Below are positions 8,045 through 16,792 of a stretch of 45,543 nt of DNA, piece by piece. Below the pieces are notes generated by a model. It was not told the origin of the DNA. It ran no database searches and worked only from the letters and a program-made list of their open reading frames with translations. The stretch lies in assembly GCA_002433805.1 (NCBI GenBank), contig DJIW01000005.1, positions 960-46,502 of the forward strand, in the 5' to 3' direction. Numbering within the stretch: position 1 is the stretch's first letter; the number at the start of each line of letters is the position of its first letter. This DNA is from Competibacteraceae bacterium UBA6584 (lineage in GTDB: Bacteria > Pseudomonadota > Gammaproteobacteria > Competibacterales > Competibacteraceae). Made by a program: the position numbers and the translations under genes.

Positions 8045-8541
8045 TAAGGCCGGTCGCGGATGCCGAGCCGGAAAAACACCGGCGACAACACCAGTTCGAG
8101 CGCCACGAAGGCGACCACCGTCCAAGCGATGGTCGCCCAACTCAAATTCAACGTGTAGGCGACCAGCAGCAACGGCAATAACGCTTCGGGGATTTGATCC
8201 AAGCCCAAGGCCATGCTGCTGGAGACCAAGCCCAACCGGCGCTTGATAAAACTCGACAGCAGATCCCCTAGCATCGCGCCGATCCCGACCAGCACTCCCA
8301 CTCCAGCCGGCACCATCAGGCATAACGCGACCAGCTCGGTGATCAAGGGCGCGAGCACCACGCCGCGCCAAGTCTTCGAATCTCCCAAACAGCGATAGCC
8401 ATCAGCTAACACTCGTCCGCCATCCAAAGGTCGAGCGCCCCACGCACCGCAAAGCGACGCCGCGACAATCGGCGCACCATTGGCGATTAAGATCAGCAGA
8501 AGCAATTTCAGCTCGGTAGAAATCAACTCGCTCGGAATCAT
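8041..8541 (-). CDS. CDP-archaeol synthase-like (CarS/DUF46) membrane protein
   Basis: A 166-residue integral membrane protein with about four hydrophobic segments. It shows the pattern of the CarS family, related to CdsA: LIANGAPI near the N-terminus, a substrate Asp in LDGG, GDSKTWRG, GDLLSSFIKRR, and a late LDQIPEAL. In archaea CarS transfers CMP from CTP to digeranylgeranylglyceryl phosphate. Bacterial members exist but their substrate is not settled, so I give no symbol. The gene is monocistronic here. It converges with the phosphoesterase, overlapping by 4 nt, and diverges from the DUF2147 gene across a 164-bp intergenic region. Confidence 0.75.
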   Translation of the reverse strand: MIPSELISTELKLLLLILIANGAPIVAASLCGAWGARPLDGGRVLADGYRCLGDSKTWRGVVLAPLITELVALCLMVPAGVGVLVGIGAMLGDLLSSFIKRRLGLVSSSMALGLDQIPEALLPLLLVAYTLNLSWATIAWTVVAFVALELVLSPVFFRLGIRDRPY

Positions 8542-8705
8542 GTCGCCACCTGAGGGTATTGGTTTTTAGTTTTTTCTCCCTAAACTTGGAATATTAGACC
8601 ACCAGTCAGGCGTTTGCTTCCACCCGTCTTCAGACCGCCCGCAAGTCCGCTCTATCTCCGGACTGCTCCGAGCGGGCGAGATGGACTCACCCGAGGAAAA
8701 GCGAC

Positions 8706-9149
8706 ATGAACAGGCGTCATCGCACCGTCAAATCCATCGGTTTGTCTGGATTGTTATTCCTCGCCACCGCGCAAGCCGCCAATCCAGATTCGCCCGCCGG
8801 AAAATGGAAAACCATCGACGACCAATCCGGCAAGCCTAAAAGCATCGTCCAAATTAGCGAAGAACGCGGCGCGCTGACCGGGAATATCGTGGAACTGCTG
8901 GAAGGCGCGACCGAAAAGACGTGCGGCAAATGCGAAGGCGACCTCAAGGACAAACCGCTGGTCGGCCTGAAAATCCTGTGGGACTTAAAAAAAACCGGCA
9001 ACGAATGGACCGATGGCAAAATTTTCAATCCGACTGACGGCGGCACCTACAGCTCTAAAGCCCGCTTGCTTGACGGCGGCAAAACCTTGGAGGTCACGGG
9101 CTCGTGGATGTTTATAAAACGCAGCCAACGCTGGCAGCGGATCGATTGA
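8706..9149 (+). CDS. secreted DUF2147 protein
   Basis: A 147-residue protein with a clear signal peptide: basic start MNRRHRTVK, hydrophobic IGLSGLLFLATA, and cleavage probably after AQA near residue 24. The mature part begins NPDSPAGKWKTIDD and ends with TGSWMFIKRSQRWQR, the layout of DUF2147, a lipocalin-like beta-barrel of unknown function. One Cys pair (KTCGKCEGDL) could form a disulfide or bind metal. GAGGAAAAG precedes the ATG. It stands alone between the CarS-like gene and pdxA. Confidence 0.82.
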   Translation: MNRRHRTVKSIGLSGLLFLATAQAANPDSPAGKWKTIDDQSGKPKSIVQISEERGALTGNIVELLEGATEKTCGKCEGDLKDKPLVGLKILWDLKKTGNEWTDGKIFNPTDGGTYSSKARLLDGGKTLEVTGSWMFIKRSQRWQRID

Positions 9150-9194
9150 GGCTCGGTTTCCGTCCGATGGCTCTTTCTCAGCACTAAAGCCCTA

Positions 9195-10202
9195 ATGAAA
9201 AAACCGATTATCGGCATCAGCATGGGCGATCCCGCCGGGATCGGCCCTGAAATCTCGGCGCGCGCCCTCGTCGATGAAACCGTCAACCGCGTCGCGCGTT
9301 TGCTGGTTTACGGCGATGCCCGCGTGATTGAAAAGGCCGTTCGGGAGGGTGGCCTTGGGTTGCGGGTGCGCGCGATCGATCGAGCGGACGAGGCGCGTTT
9401 CACGCCGGGTTCCATCGACGTCATCGATCTGAACAACGCCGATCCCGCCGCCTTCGAAGCTGGCAAAGTGCAAGCCGCGTGCGGCAAAGCCGCCTGGGAC
9501 TACATCAAAACGCTGGTGCAAGCCGCCTTGCGAGGCGAAGTCGACGCGATCAACACCGCGCCGATCAACAAAGAATCGATCCAGGCCGCCGAGGTTCCCT
9601 ATATCGGCCACACTGAGATGCTGGCCGCCCTGACCGGGGCGCGCGATCCGCTGACTTTGTTCGAGACCTTGGGCTTGCGGGTGTTTTTTCTCAGCCGCCA
9701 TGTCTCCTTGCGCAAATCCTGCGAGCTGGTAACCAAGGAACGCCTGCTCGACTATATCGAACGCTGCCATCAAGCGCTGGACCAACTCGGGCTCGGCGGC
9801 GAATTGGCGGTCGCCGGTCTCAACCCGCACTGCGGCGAACATGGTTTGTTCGGCGACGAGGAGATCGAGGAGGTGATGCCAGCCGTCGCCGAGGCCCAAA
9901 AACGCGGGTTCCGGGTATCCGGTCCCATCGGCGCGGACTCGGTCTTCCACCAAGCTAAAATCGGCCGCTACGCCGCCGTGCTATCGCTCTATCACGACCA
10001 AGGCCACATCGCCACCAAGACCCTGGATTTCGAGCGAACCATCTCGATCACCCTCGGCTTGCCGTTCCTGCGCACCAGCGTCGATCACGGCACCGCCTTC
10101 GACATTGCCTGGCAAGGCAAGGCCAGCGCGGTGAGCATGGTGGAATCGCTCATAGTGGCGGCCCGCTATTCGCCCGCCTACAAGCGGACATCACCCGTCT
10201 AA
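9195..10202 (+). CDS. pdxA: 4-hydroxythreonine-4-phosphate dehydrogenase
   Basis: A pyridoxal phosphate biosynthesis enzyme that oxidises 4-phosphohydroxy-L-threonine with NAD(P), giving 3-amino-2-oxopropyl phosphate after decarboxylation. The 335 residues match the family (about 330). Motifs: start GISMGDPAGIGPEI, NTAPINKESI, YIGHTEMLA (metal-binding His), GLNPHCGEHG, GPIGADSVF, and LYHDQGHIATK with the second metal His. The neighbour folD is convergent, leaving only 7 bp between the stop codons. Confidence 0.96.
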   Translation: MKKPIIGISMGDPAGIGPEISARALVDETVNRVARLLVYGDARVIEKAVREGGLGLRVRAIDRADEARFTPGSIDVIDLNNADPAAFEAGKVQAACGKAAWDYIKTLVQAALRGEVDAINTAPINKESIQAAEVPYIGHTEMLAALTGARDPLTLFETLGLRVFFLSRHVSLRKSCELVTKERLLDYIERCHQALDQLGLGGELAVAGLNPHCGEHGLFGDEEIEEVMPAVAEAQKRGFRVSGPIGADSVFHQAKIGRYAAVLSLYHDQGHIATKTLDFERTISITLGLPFLRTSVDHGTAFDIAWQGKASAVSMVESLIVAARYSPAYKRTSPV

Positions 10203-10209
10203 CCCCCCA

Positions 10210-11112
10210 TCAGTCGCGCACGGGTTCGATCTCCGGTACTGGAATCCCGCGCTGGCGACAGGCGGCGGTCAAGGTATTGAGCAACAAACACGCGATGGTC
10301 ATCGGCCCGACCCCGCCCGGCACCGGCGTGATCGCGCCCGCCACTTTGACCGCCGACTCGAAATCCACATCGCCGACCAGCCGGCTGTTGCCGTCAGCGG
10401 TGGGAATGCGGTTGATGCCGACATCGATCACCGTCGCGCCGGGCTTGATCCAATCGCCCTCGACTATCTTCGGCTTGCCGACCGCCGCCACCAGAATATC
10501 CGCCCGCCGGCATTCCTCCGCCAGATCGCGGGTGCGGGAATGGGCGATGGTGACGGTGCAATGTTCGCGCAACAGCAGCACCGCCATCGGCTTGCCGACG
10601 ATGTTGGATCGCCCCAATACCACCGCTCGCTGGCCGGCAAGACTCCCGAGGTGCTGCTTGAGCAACATCAGACAGCCCACCGGCGTGCAAGGAACCAGGC
10701 CGGCCCCGCCCACTGCCAGCAAGCCGGCGTTGAAGGGATGGAAACCGTCGACATCCTTCGCGACCGCAATCGCTTCGACCACCGCCTCCTGATCGATCCG
10801 CGAAGGCAGCGGCAATTGCACCAGAATGCCGTGAACGGTCGGATCGTGATTTAACTGCGCGATGCGCGCCAGTAATTCAGCCTGGGTCGCGGTCGCCGGC
10901 AACCGGTGATCGTAAGAATTCATGCCGGCTTCCCGCGCTTGCAAGCCCTTGTTGCGCACGTAAATTTGACTGGCGGGATCATCGCCCACCAAGACCACGG
11001 CCAAGCCGGGCGTCAACTCATGCTCGCGCTTTAGTTCGGCAATTCGCAAAGCGATGCCCGCGCGCAAGCGAGCCGAAAACTGTTTGCCGTCGATTAAGGT
11101 GGCCGTGGCCAT
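10210..11112 (-). CDS. folD: bifunctional methylenetetrahydrofolate dehydrogenase/cyclohydrolase
   Basis: A 300-residue FolD, converting 5,10-methylene-THF to 10-formyl-THF through NADP-dependent oxidation and hydrolysis. Motifs: YVRNKG with the catalytic Lys, GILVQLPLPSRID, KDVDGFHP, PCTPVGCLMLL, VLGRSNIVGKPMA (NADP binding), and the C-terminal PVPGGVGPMT. It is divergent from the type II NADH dehydrogenase with a 193-bp gap, in which I see no convincing regulator site. Confidence 0.97.
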   Translation of the reverse strand: MATATLIDGKQFSARLRAGIALRIAELKREHELTPGLAVVLVGDDPASQIYVRNKGLQAREAGMNSYDHRLPATATQAELLARIAQLNHDPTVHGILVQLPLPSRIDQEAVVEAIAVAKDVDGFHPFNAGLLAVGGAGLVPCTPVGCLMLLKQHLGSLAGQRAVVLGRSNIVGKPMAVLLLREHCTVTIAHSRTRDLAEECRRADILVAAVGKPKIVEGDWIKPGATVIDVGINRIPTADGNSRLVGDVDFESAVKVAGAITPVPGGVGPMTIACLLLNTLTAACRQRGIPVPEIEPVRD

Positions 11113-11305
11113 GAAGTCTCCCGCGCTTGTTAATATGGGCTGGCGATTTTACTACAGGAACGAACGCCGCTTTGAGATCTGACCCGGCGAAGTGCCGGCG
11201 CGCGGCTACGTCGCCAAGCGCGGCGTTCAAACCGGCGGGCGCGAATCAAGCGTTCTCAGTCCGGGGCGATGACCTCCAATCCATGCATCCAAAGGCGACT
11301 AACGC

Positions 11306-12589
11306 ATGGCGACCAAAGCCAAAATCATCATCGTCGGAGCCGGGTTCGGCGGCGTCGCCGCCGCCAAGCGATTGGCGGGTTCTGACGCCGACGTGACGAT
11401 CATCGACCGCCGCAACTATCACCTTTTTCAGCCGCTACTCTATCAGGTCGCCACCGCCGATCTGTCGCCCGCCGATATCGCCTGGCCGATTCGCGGACTG
11501 TTCAGCCGCCATCGCCATATCGCGGTGGTGCTGTCCGAAGTGACCGCCATCGACCCGAAGGCGCGGGAAGTGGTGGCGGGCGACCGCCGTTATCCCTACG
11601 ACTATTTGATTCTGGCGACTGGGTCGAGCAACTTTTATTTCGATCATCCCGAATGGGAGCCTGATGCGCCGGGCCTGAAGCGCATCATCGACGCCACCGA
11701 AATCCGCAAGCGGATTTTGCTGGCCTTCGAGCAAGCGGAAATCGCCACCGACGCCGCCGAGCAACGCCGGTTGCTGAATTTTGTGATCGTCGGCGGCGGT
11801 CCGACCGGCGTGGAAATGGCCGGGGCCATCGCCGAATTGGCCAAGGTGACGCTGGCCCGCGATTTTCGCCACATCGATCCGAAATCCGCCCGCATCGTAC
11901 TGGTGGAAGCCGGCCAACGATTGCTGGCCGGGTTTGCGACGGATCTTTCCGACTATGCCCGGCACTGTCTGGAACAACTCGGCGTCGAAATGATGCTGGG
12001 GCAACCGGTGCAGGCGGTCGATGCGGCCGGCGTGCGGATCGGTGAGATTTTTTTGCCGACCGCGACCGTGATTTGGGCGGCGGGGGTCAAGGTGGAAGGG
12101 CCGGGCCAGTGGCTCGGCGTCGAAACCGACCGAGGTGGACGGGTGGCGGTGGCGGCGGATTTATCCGTGCCGCAATATCCGCAAGTGTTCGTGATCGGCG
12201 ATGCGGCGAAAGTGCTTTGGGAAGGTGAACGGCTGGTGCCGGGCTTGGCTCCGGCCGCCAAGCAGCAAGGCCGCTACGTGGCGGATGCGATTCGCGCCCG
12301 CATCGAGCACCGCCCTCCGCCGCCGCCATTCCGTTACCGCCATGTCGGCAGCCTCGCTACCATCGGCCGCAACGCCGCCGTGGTCGATTTTGGCTGCTTT
12401 AAATTGAAAGGTTGGCCGGCGTGGTGGTTTTGGGGTCTGGTCCACATTTATTTTCTGATCAACGCCCGCGCCGCTAGCCTAGTGCTGTTGCAATGGTTCT
12501 GGGCGTATCTGACCCGCAAGAAGGGCGCGCGGCTAATCACAGGCTTGCGGCCGCTGTTTGGCGCATCGGAAGCTAAAACCAAAGCTTGA
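11306..12589 (+). CDS. ndh: type II NADH:quinone oxidoreductase
   Basis: A 427-residue flavoprotein transferring electrons from NADH to quinone without pumping protons. An FAD-binding GAGFGG occurs at residues 11-16 and an NADH-binding GGGPTGVEMAG near residue 161. ATVIWAAGVK and VFVIGDAAKV complete the family pattern. The C-terminus holds a membrane-associating segment with Trp-rich WPAWWFWGLVHIYFLI. The following 259 bp (12590-12848), before the acyltransferase, contain no supported gene. Confidence 0.93.
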   Translation: MATKAKIIIVGAGFGGVAAAKRLAGSDADVTIIDRRNYHLFQPLLYQVATADLSPADIAWPIRGLFSRHRHIAVVLSEVTAIDPKAREVVAGDRRYPYDYLILATGSSNFYFDHPEWEPDAPGLKRIIDATEIRKRILLAFEQAEIATDAAEQRRLLNFVIVGGGPTGVEMAGAIAELAKVTLARDFRHIDPKSARIVLVEAGQRLLAGFATDLSDYARHCLEQLGVEMMLGQPVQAVDAAGVRIGEIFLPTATVIWAAGVKVEGPGQWLGVETDRGGRVAVAADLSVPQYPQVFVIGDAAKVLWEGERLVPGLAPAAKQQGRYVADAIRARIEHRPPPPPFRYRHVGSLATIGRNAAVVDFGCFKLKGWPAWWFWGLVHIYFLINARAASLVLLQWFWAYLTRKKGARLITGLRPLFGASEAKTKA

Positions 12590-12848
12590 TGTCTTGCGAC
12601 GGGGGAGCGGCGCCGCCAGGATGTCGTCCGAACGGCTTTTGGCGGGCCATTATGGGCGAGGCATCTAAACCTAGCGAATTTGCTGCACCGCAGCTAAACT
12701 GCTTGGTTCAAGCGAGGGATCAAGAAGCTGACGAGGCGAATGTTCGGGGCGGCGACACTTTTTCGTTTGGTGGTTCGTCTTGCCTCGCTGTCCGCTTGGC
12801 CGTATCGTTGCGCGCTGTTCATCCAAACACTTTCAAGGGGCATAGACC

Positions 12849-13832
12849 GTGTCGAGCCACGACCAGAAGATCATGTTCGTTTTCCCCGGACAAGGTTCCC
12901 AATACGTCGGGATGGGCGGCGACCTGATCCGGGATTTTCCGACCGCCCGCCGGCTCTACGAGCAAGCCAACGACATCGTCGGCTACGATCTTCTCAAGCT
13001 TGGTCTGGAAGGTCCCGAGGAAGACCTCAAGCTCACCCGCCACACCCAGCCCGCCCTGCTGACCCATTCCCTGATCTGTTTTGAGCTCTTTCGCGAATTG
13101 ACCGACAACCGGGTGCAACCGGTGCTGACCGCCGGTCACAGCCTCGGAGAATACTGCGCGCTGGTCGCCGCTGGCGCGCTCGATTTCGAAACCGCCCTGC
13201 GGCTGGTGCAAAAGCGCGGCGAGTGCATGGGAACTTACGGCCAGGGCGAAATGCTGGCTTTTCCGCTGCATCTCGACAACGTCCGGCCGTTGGCGGAAAA
13301 ACATTGTTGCGCCGTCGCCGCCTGCAACCTGCCCGATCAGACCGTGGTCGGCGGGCGCGGCGAGGATTTGGACCGCTTGACCGAAGAGGCCCATGCCCAT
13401 TTCCCGCGCAAGCGGCCGACCCGCCTTAAAACCGAGGGTGCGTTCCACACCTTCTACATGATCGCCGCCGCCCTGCACTACCGACCGGTGCTGGACGCCG
13501 CGCCCATGACCGCGCCGACCGTGCGCGTGCTCTCCAACTACACCGGAACCCATCACGAGCCCGAGCCGGCCGCCATCAAAACCCGGTTGTTCTTCCAACT
13601 GTTCCATCCGGTCAACTGGATCGGCAATCTGGATACCGCGTTCCACGACGAAATCACCGCCATCGTCGAATTCGGCGGCGGTTTGGGCAGCGGTCCCGCG
13701 CCCGAGGACAAGCGGCCTAACCTGGAAAGCATGATCAAAAAAGCGCAGCGGGGTTCCGATTTCAGCATTCATTATCATGCCGCCATCAACACCCAGACCC
13801 TTCGCGAAACAGCAGAGGCTTTGCAAGCATGA
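12849..13832 (+). CDS. FabD-like acyl carrier protein / CoA acyltransferase (atypical)
   Basis: A 327-residue malonyl-CoA:ACP transacylase-fold protein. FVFPGQGSQYVGMG is the oxyanion region; GHSLGE at residues 96-101 holds the nucleophile Ser98; QKRGECM carries the substrate-carboxylate Arg. The catalytic-His region reads EGAFHTFYM instead of the APFHS typical of housekeeping FabD, and there are no fab genes around it. It may therefore serve a specialised carrier or polyketide-like pathway, or transfer another malonyl-type group. GHSLG with AFH favours malonyl over methylmalonyl in polyketide AT domains, though that rule may not transfer. Start is GTG with AAGGGG upstream. A tiny ORF overlaps its stop by ATGA. 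Confidence 0.82.
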   Translation: MSSHDQKIMFVFPGQGSQYVGMGGDLIRDFPTARRLYEQANDIVGYDLLKLGLEGPEEDLKLTRHTQPALLTHSLICFELFRELTDNRVQPVLTAGHSLGEYCALVAAGALDFETALRLVQKRGECMGTYGQGEMLAFPLHLDNVRPLAEKHCCAVAACNLPDQTVVGGRGEDLDRLTEEAHAHFPRKRPTRLKTEGAFHTFYMIAAALHYRPVLDAAPMTAPTVRVLSNYTGTHHEPEPAAIKTRLFFQLFHPVNWIGNLDTAFHDEITAIVEFGGGLGSGPAPEDKRPNLESMIKKAQRGSDFSIHYHAAINTQTLRETAEALQA

Positions 13833-14014
13833 AATACCGAGCTTTGCAAAATCAGCGCACCCGCCGCACTCTCAACCAACAGGCCATGCAACGCTCCCAC
13901 CGCCGTTGCGATCTCATCAGGCTGACTCCGGAAGATGAGTCTAGCCAACCGCCCCAGGCGGCCAGCGAAGACGAACGAAACGACGAATCGGAGGCGCTCG
14001 CCTCACTGTCTTGA
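13829..14014 (+). CDS. small basic hypothetical protein coupled to the acyltransferase
   Basis: A 61-residue frame whose ATG overlaps the acyltransferase stop (ATGA at 13829-13832). The first half is very basic (QNQRTRRTLNQQAMQRSHRR), the second half acidic and Ser/Glu rich. I see no domain. Support for a real gene comes from the coupling and from a terminator-like hairpin beginning 6 nt after its stop. It could also be a chance frame. Confidence 0.45.
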   Translation: MKYRALQNQRTRRTLNQQAMQRSHRRCDLIRLTPEDESSQPPQAASEDERNDESEALASLS

Positions 14015-14019
14015 TTCGC

Positions 14020-14049
14020 GCGGGAATTCCAGCCGAATCCCGCTCTTTA
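14020..14049 (+). terminator. terminator-like hairpin after the acyltransferase unit
   Basis: GCGGGAATTC (14020-14029) pairs with GAATCCCGC (14035-14043) with one bulged A, a 5-nt loop, then TCTTTAAAA. It sits immediately after the small ORF stop at 14014 and is the best intrinsic-terminator candidate in this part of the window. Confidence 0.55.
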
Positions 14050-14376
14050 AAAACCGATCCCGAATTTTGGCCCGCGCCGGGAATCCCGCTTTTGCTGGAG
14101 CGGCAAGGGTGGTTGTTGGGTGATTAGCCGATAAAAAGCCTCGGGTATCGCGTTTGGCTGAATTTCAGCTAACCTTATCCGAAAGCAACCACTAAGCCAT
14201 GGATCAGCGCGGGATGGATCGATTTCGGCCCTTTGTTCATCCGTCTCGAATCCACGCGGTTTTCCCCGTCCATCATCATAAAATCAAGATCGGCATCGCG
14301 TTGAGCGGACGCGGGCCAGCGGGAAGGGTTTGATTGTCAATTTGCCATCCAACACGAACGCCACGAGGTAAGGTTC
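14050..14376. other. intergenic region before the decarboxylase operon
   Basis: About 330 bp with no supported gene on either strand. It must hold the promoter of the methylmalonyl-CoA decarboxylase operon, but I see no clear sigma-70 pair or regulator dyad. GAGGTAAGG just before ATG 14377 is a strong ribosome binding site. Confidence 0.5.
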
Positions 14377-15936
14377 ATGCTCTCCGAGAAACAACTGGAA
14401 ATTTTGCGGGAACGCCGCGCTAAGGTCTTGGCCGGCGGCGGCGACGACAAGATCAAGGAGCGCCACGAGAAAGGCTTGTTGGGCGCGCGCGAGCGGCTGC
14501 TGGCGCTGTTCCAGGAAGGCACCTTCCAGGAAATCGCGACGCACGCCAAGCACGCCGGCAAGCATTTCGGCTTGGCCGACAAGGAATTGCCCTCGGACGG
14601 CGTGATCGTCGGCACCGGCTTCGTGGACGGCCGGCCCGTCGCCGCGTTCAGCCAGGATTTCACGGTGATGGGCGGCACGCTCGGCAAGATGCACGCCAAG
14701 AAAATCGTGCAATCCATGCAGATGGCGCTGAAAACCGGCACCCCGGTGGTGGCGTTCAAAGACTCCGCCGGCGCGCGGATTCAGGAAGCGGTGGATGCCT
14801 TGTCCGGCTACGGCGAGGTGTTCTACAACAACGTGTTGCTGTCGGGCGTGGTGCCGCAGATCGCCATCATCGCCGGCCCCTGCGCCGGCGGCGCGTCGTA
14901 TTCGCCGGCGCTGATGGACTACATCATCATGACCAAGCACAACGCCTACATGTTCATCACCGGCCCGGAGGTGATCAAGGCGGTGACCGGCCGCACGACG
15001 AGCCTGGATGAAGTCGGCAGCGCCGAGATGCACGCCACGGTCAGCGGCAACGTGCATTTCGTGGCCGAGGACGACCGCCACGCCATCCAGATCGCCAAGG
15101 CGCTGCTGAGCTATCTGCCGTCCAACAACACCGAAGACCCGCCGCACCGGCCTTATCCCGATCTCGATCTGTCGCCGGATGAGGGCATTAACGAGCTGAT
15201 TCCAGAAACATCATCCGAGCCGATGGATGTCAAGCAGATCATCCACCGGCTGGTGGACGGCGGCCAGTTCCTCGAAATCCACGCCGGCTGGGCGGGGAAC
15301 ATCGTGGTCGGTTTCGCCCGCATTCAGGGCATTGTGGTCGGCATCCTCGCCAACCAGTCGCTGGTCAAGGCCGGGGCGATGGATATTGACTCGTCCGACA
15401 AGGGCGCGCGGTTCATCCGCTTCTGCAACGCCTTCAACATTCCGCTGGTGACGCTGGTCGACGTGCCCGGCTTCTTGCCCGGCATCGAGCAGGAACGCGG
15501 CGGCATCATCCGCCACGGCGCCAAGATGCTGTATACCTACGCCTCCGCCACCGTGCCGAAGATCACCATCATTTTGCGCAAAGCCTACGGCGGTTCCTAT
15601 CTGGCGATGTGCGCGCAGGAAATGGGCGCGGACGCCGTTTACGCCTGGCCGACCGCCGAAATCGCGGTGATGGGCGCGGAAGGCGCGGTCAGCATTTTGT
15701 ATCGCGGCGAGCTCAAGGACATCAAGGACGCCAAGGAGCGCAAGACCAAAACCAAGGAATTGGTGGAAGAATATCGCGCCAAGTTCGCCTCGCCCTACAT
15801 GTCGGCCTCGCGCGGCTACATCACCGATGTGATCGAGCCGGCGGACACCCGCGCCACCATTACCCTGGCGCTGCGCAAGCTGCTGACCAAGCGCGAATTG
15901 CGCCCGGCCAAGAAGCACGGCGATATCCCGCTCTAA
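14377..15936 (+). CDS. mmdA: methylmalonyl-CoA decarboxylase alpha subunit (carboxyltransferase)
   Basis: A 519-residue acyl-CoA carboxyltransferase. It moves the carboxyl group of methylmalonyl-CoA to the biotin of the carrier subunit, releasing propionyl-CoA. Crotonase-like halves are visible: FSQDFTVMGGTLGKMHAKK, FKDSAGARIQEAV, and GPCAGGASYSPALMD in the first; LVDVPGFLPGIEQE and AYGGSYLAM in the second. Alone it could be the beta chain of propionyl-CoA carboxylase. It is followed by a one-TM delta-type subunit, a biotin carrier and an OadB-type membrane subunit, and no biotin carboxylase is near, so the Na+-pumping decarboxylase reading is strongly preferred. It lies 36 nt before the next gene. 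Confidence 0.93.
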   Translation: MLSEKQLEILRERRAKVLAGGGDDKIKERHEKGLLGARERLLALFQEGTFQEIATHAKHAGKHFGLADKELPSDGVIVGTGFVDGRPVAAFSQDFTVMGGTLGKMHAKKIVQSMQMALKTGTPVVAFKDSAGARIQEAVDALSGYGEVFYNNVLLSGVVPQIAIIAGPCAGGASYSPALMDYIIMTKHNAYMFITGPEVIKAVTGRTTSLDEVGSAEMHATVSGNVHFVAEDDRHAIQIAKALLSYLPSNNTEDPPHRPYPDLDLSPDEGINELIPETSSEPMDVKQIIHRLVDGGQFLEIHAGWAGNIVVGFARIQGIVVGILANQSLVKAGAMDIDSSDKGARFIRFCNAFNIPLVTLVDVPGFLPGIEQERGGIIRHGAKMLYTYASATVPKITIILRKAYGGSYLAMCAQEMGADAVYAWPTAEIAVMGAEGAVSILYRGELKDIKDAKERKTKTKELVEEYRAKFASPYMSASRGYITDVIEPADTRATITLALRKLLTKRELRPAKKHGDIPL

Positions 15937-15972
15937 GCGACGCTTCGCCTCCAACCCAACGGAAAATCACCG

Positions 15973-16326
15973 ATGAAGACTTACACCACTTGGGACGCCA
16001 TCGGCGACATGTTCATCATTTACGGCATCGTGATCGTGGTCTCGATGCTGGTCGCGACCGTGATTCGCGGCATCGTGATCGTGCTGTCGCGGCAGGCGGC
16101 GCAGGCCGAGGCCAAGGCGCCGCCGAAACCCGCGCCGGTCGCCGCCGCGCAACCGGTCATCGCCGGGATACCGCAGGAACATATTGCCGCGATCAGCGCG
16201 GCGGTGGCCATGATGGTGGGCGCGCACCGCATCGTCCATATCGAAATGGCCAACCGCGGTTTTGGCTGGACCTCCGAGGCCCGCACCACCCATCACACCT
16301 CGCACGCGCCGCGCGCGTCGCACTGA
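15973..16326 (+). CDS. mmdD: methylmalonyl-CoA decarboxylase delta subunit (OadG-like)
   Basis: A 117-residue protein with one N-terminal membrane segment (IGDMFIIYGIVIVVSMLVAT), then an Ala/Pro linker and a short C-terminal part ending in His-rich HHTSHAPRASH. This is the plan of the OadG/MmdD small subunits, which hold the cytoplasmic carboxyltransferase to the membrane subunit; histidines near the C-terminus bind zinc in OadG. Sequence conservation in this family is low, so assignment rests on topology and position between mmdA and the biotin carrier. Confidence 0.82.
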   Translation: MKTYTTWDAIGDMFIIYGIVIVVSMLVATVIRGIVIVLSRQAAQAEAKAPPKPAPVAAAQPVIAGIPQEHIAAISAAVAMMVGAHRIVHIEMANRGFGWTSEARTTHHTSHAPRASH

Positions 16327-16369
16327 ACCATCAAACCCCTTTCAATCCACTTTTCGAGAGAACAACACC

Positions 16370-16777
16370 ATGGAGAAGAAATTCCGCATCACCGTCGAGG
16401 GCAAGCAGTACATCGTCGCGGTCGAGGATATCTCGACCGAGGACGCGCAAAATCTGTATCCGACGCCGGGCAGCATGAACGTTGCCCCGGCGGCGGTCAC
16501 CGCCCCAGTTGCCCCCGCCACGCCCGCCGCGGTCTCCGCCCCTGCCGCCTCCGCCCCCGCCGGGGCGGGCGATGAGGTTGCGCCGCTCGGCGGAGTGGTC
16601 CAGACGGTCCATGTCAGCGTCGGCCAAGTGATTAACGAGGGCGACAAGCTGGTTTCCCTCGAAGCCATGAAAATGATCACGCACGTCATGGCCAAACGCG
16701 GCGGCAAAGTCACCAACATCGCGGTCAAATCGGGCGATCCGGTGGACGCCGGACAGGTGTTGTTGACCATCGGCTAA
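16370..16777 (+). CDS. mmdC: methylmalonyl-CoA decarboxylase biotin carrier (gamma) subunit
   Basis: A 135-residue biotinyl protein. An N-terminal MEKKFRITVEGKQYIVAVED module is followed by a long Ala/Pro hinge (about residues 39-66). The biotinyl domain carries EAMKM at 98-102, with Lys101 the biotin site. The frame is open upstream to 16262, but ATG 16370 gives the family start and lies after the delta subunit stop. Carboxybiotin formed at the alpha subunit is carried to the beta subunit for decarboxylation. It is separated from mmdB by 15 nt. Confidence 0.93.
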   Translation: MEKKFRITVEGKQYIVAVEDISTEDAQNLYPTPGSMNVAPAAVTAPVAPATPAAVSAPAASAPAGAGDEVAPLGGVVQTVHVSVGQVINEGDKLVSLEAMKMITHVMAKRGGKVTNIAVKSGDPVDAGQVLLTIG

Positions 16778-16792
16778 CTGCGGGAGCACCGT

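Noticed and set aside
11127..11396. 89-residue ORF upstream of and inside ndh
   Set aside because: Runs out of frame into ndh and has no family features; the region is the folD-ndh promoter gap.
12586..12927. 113-residue plus-strand ORF after ndh
   Set aside because: It overlaps the acyltransferase N-terminus out of frame, has no domain, and composition is that of a shadow frame.
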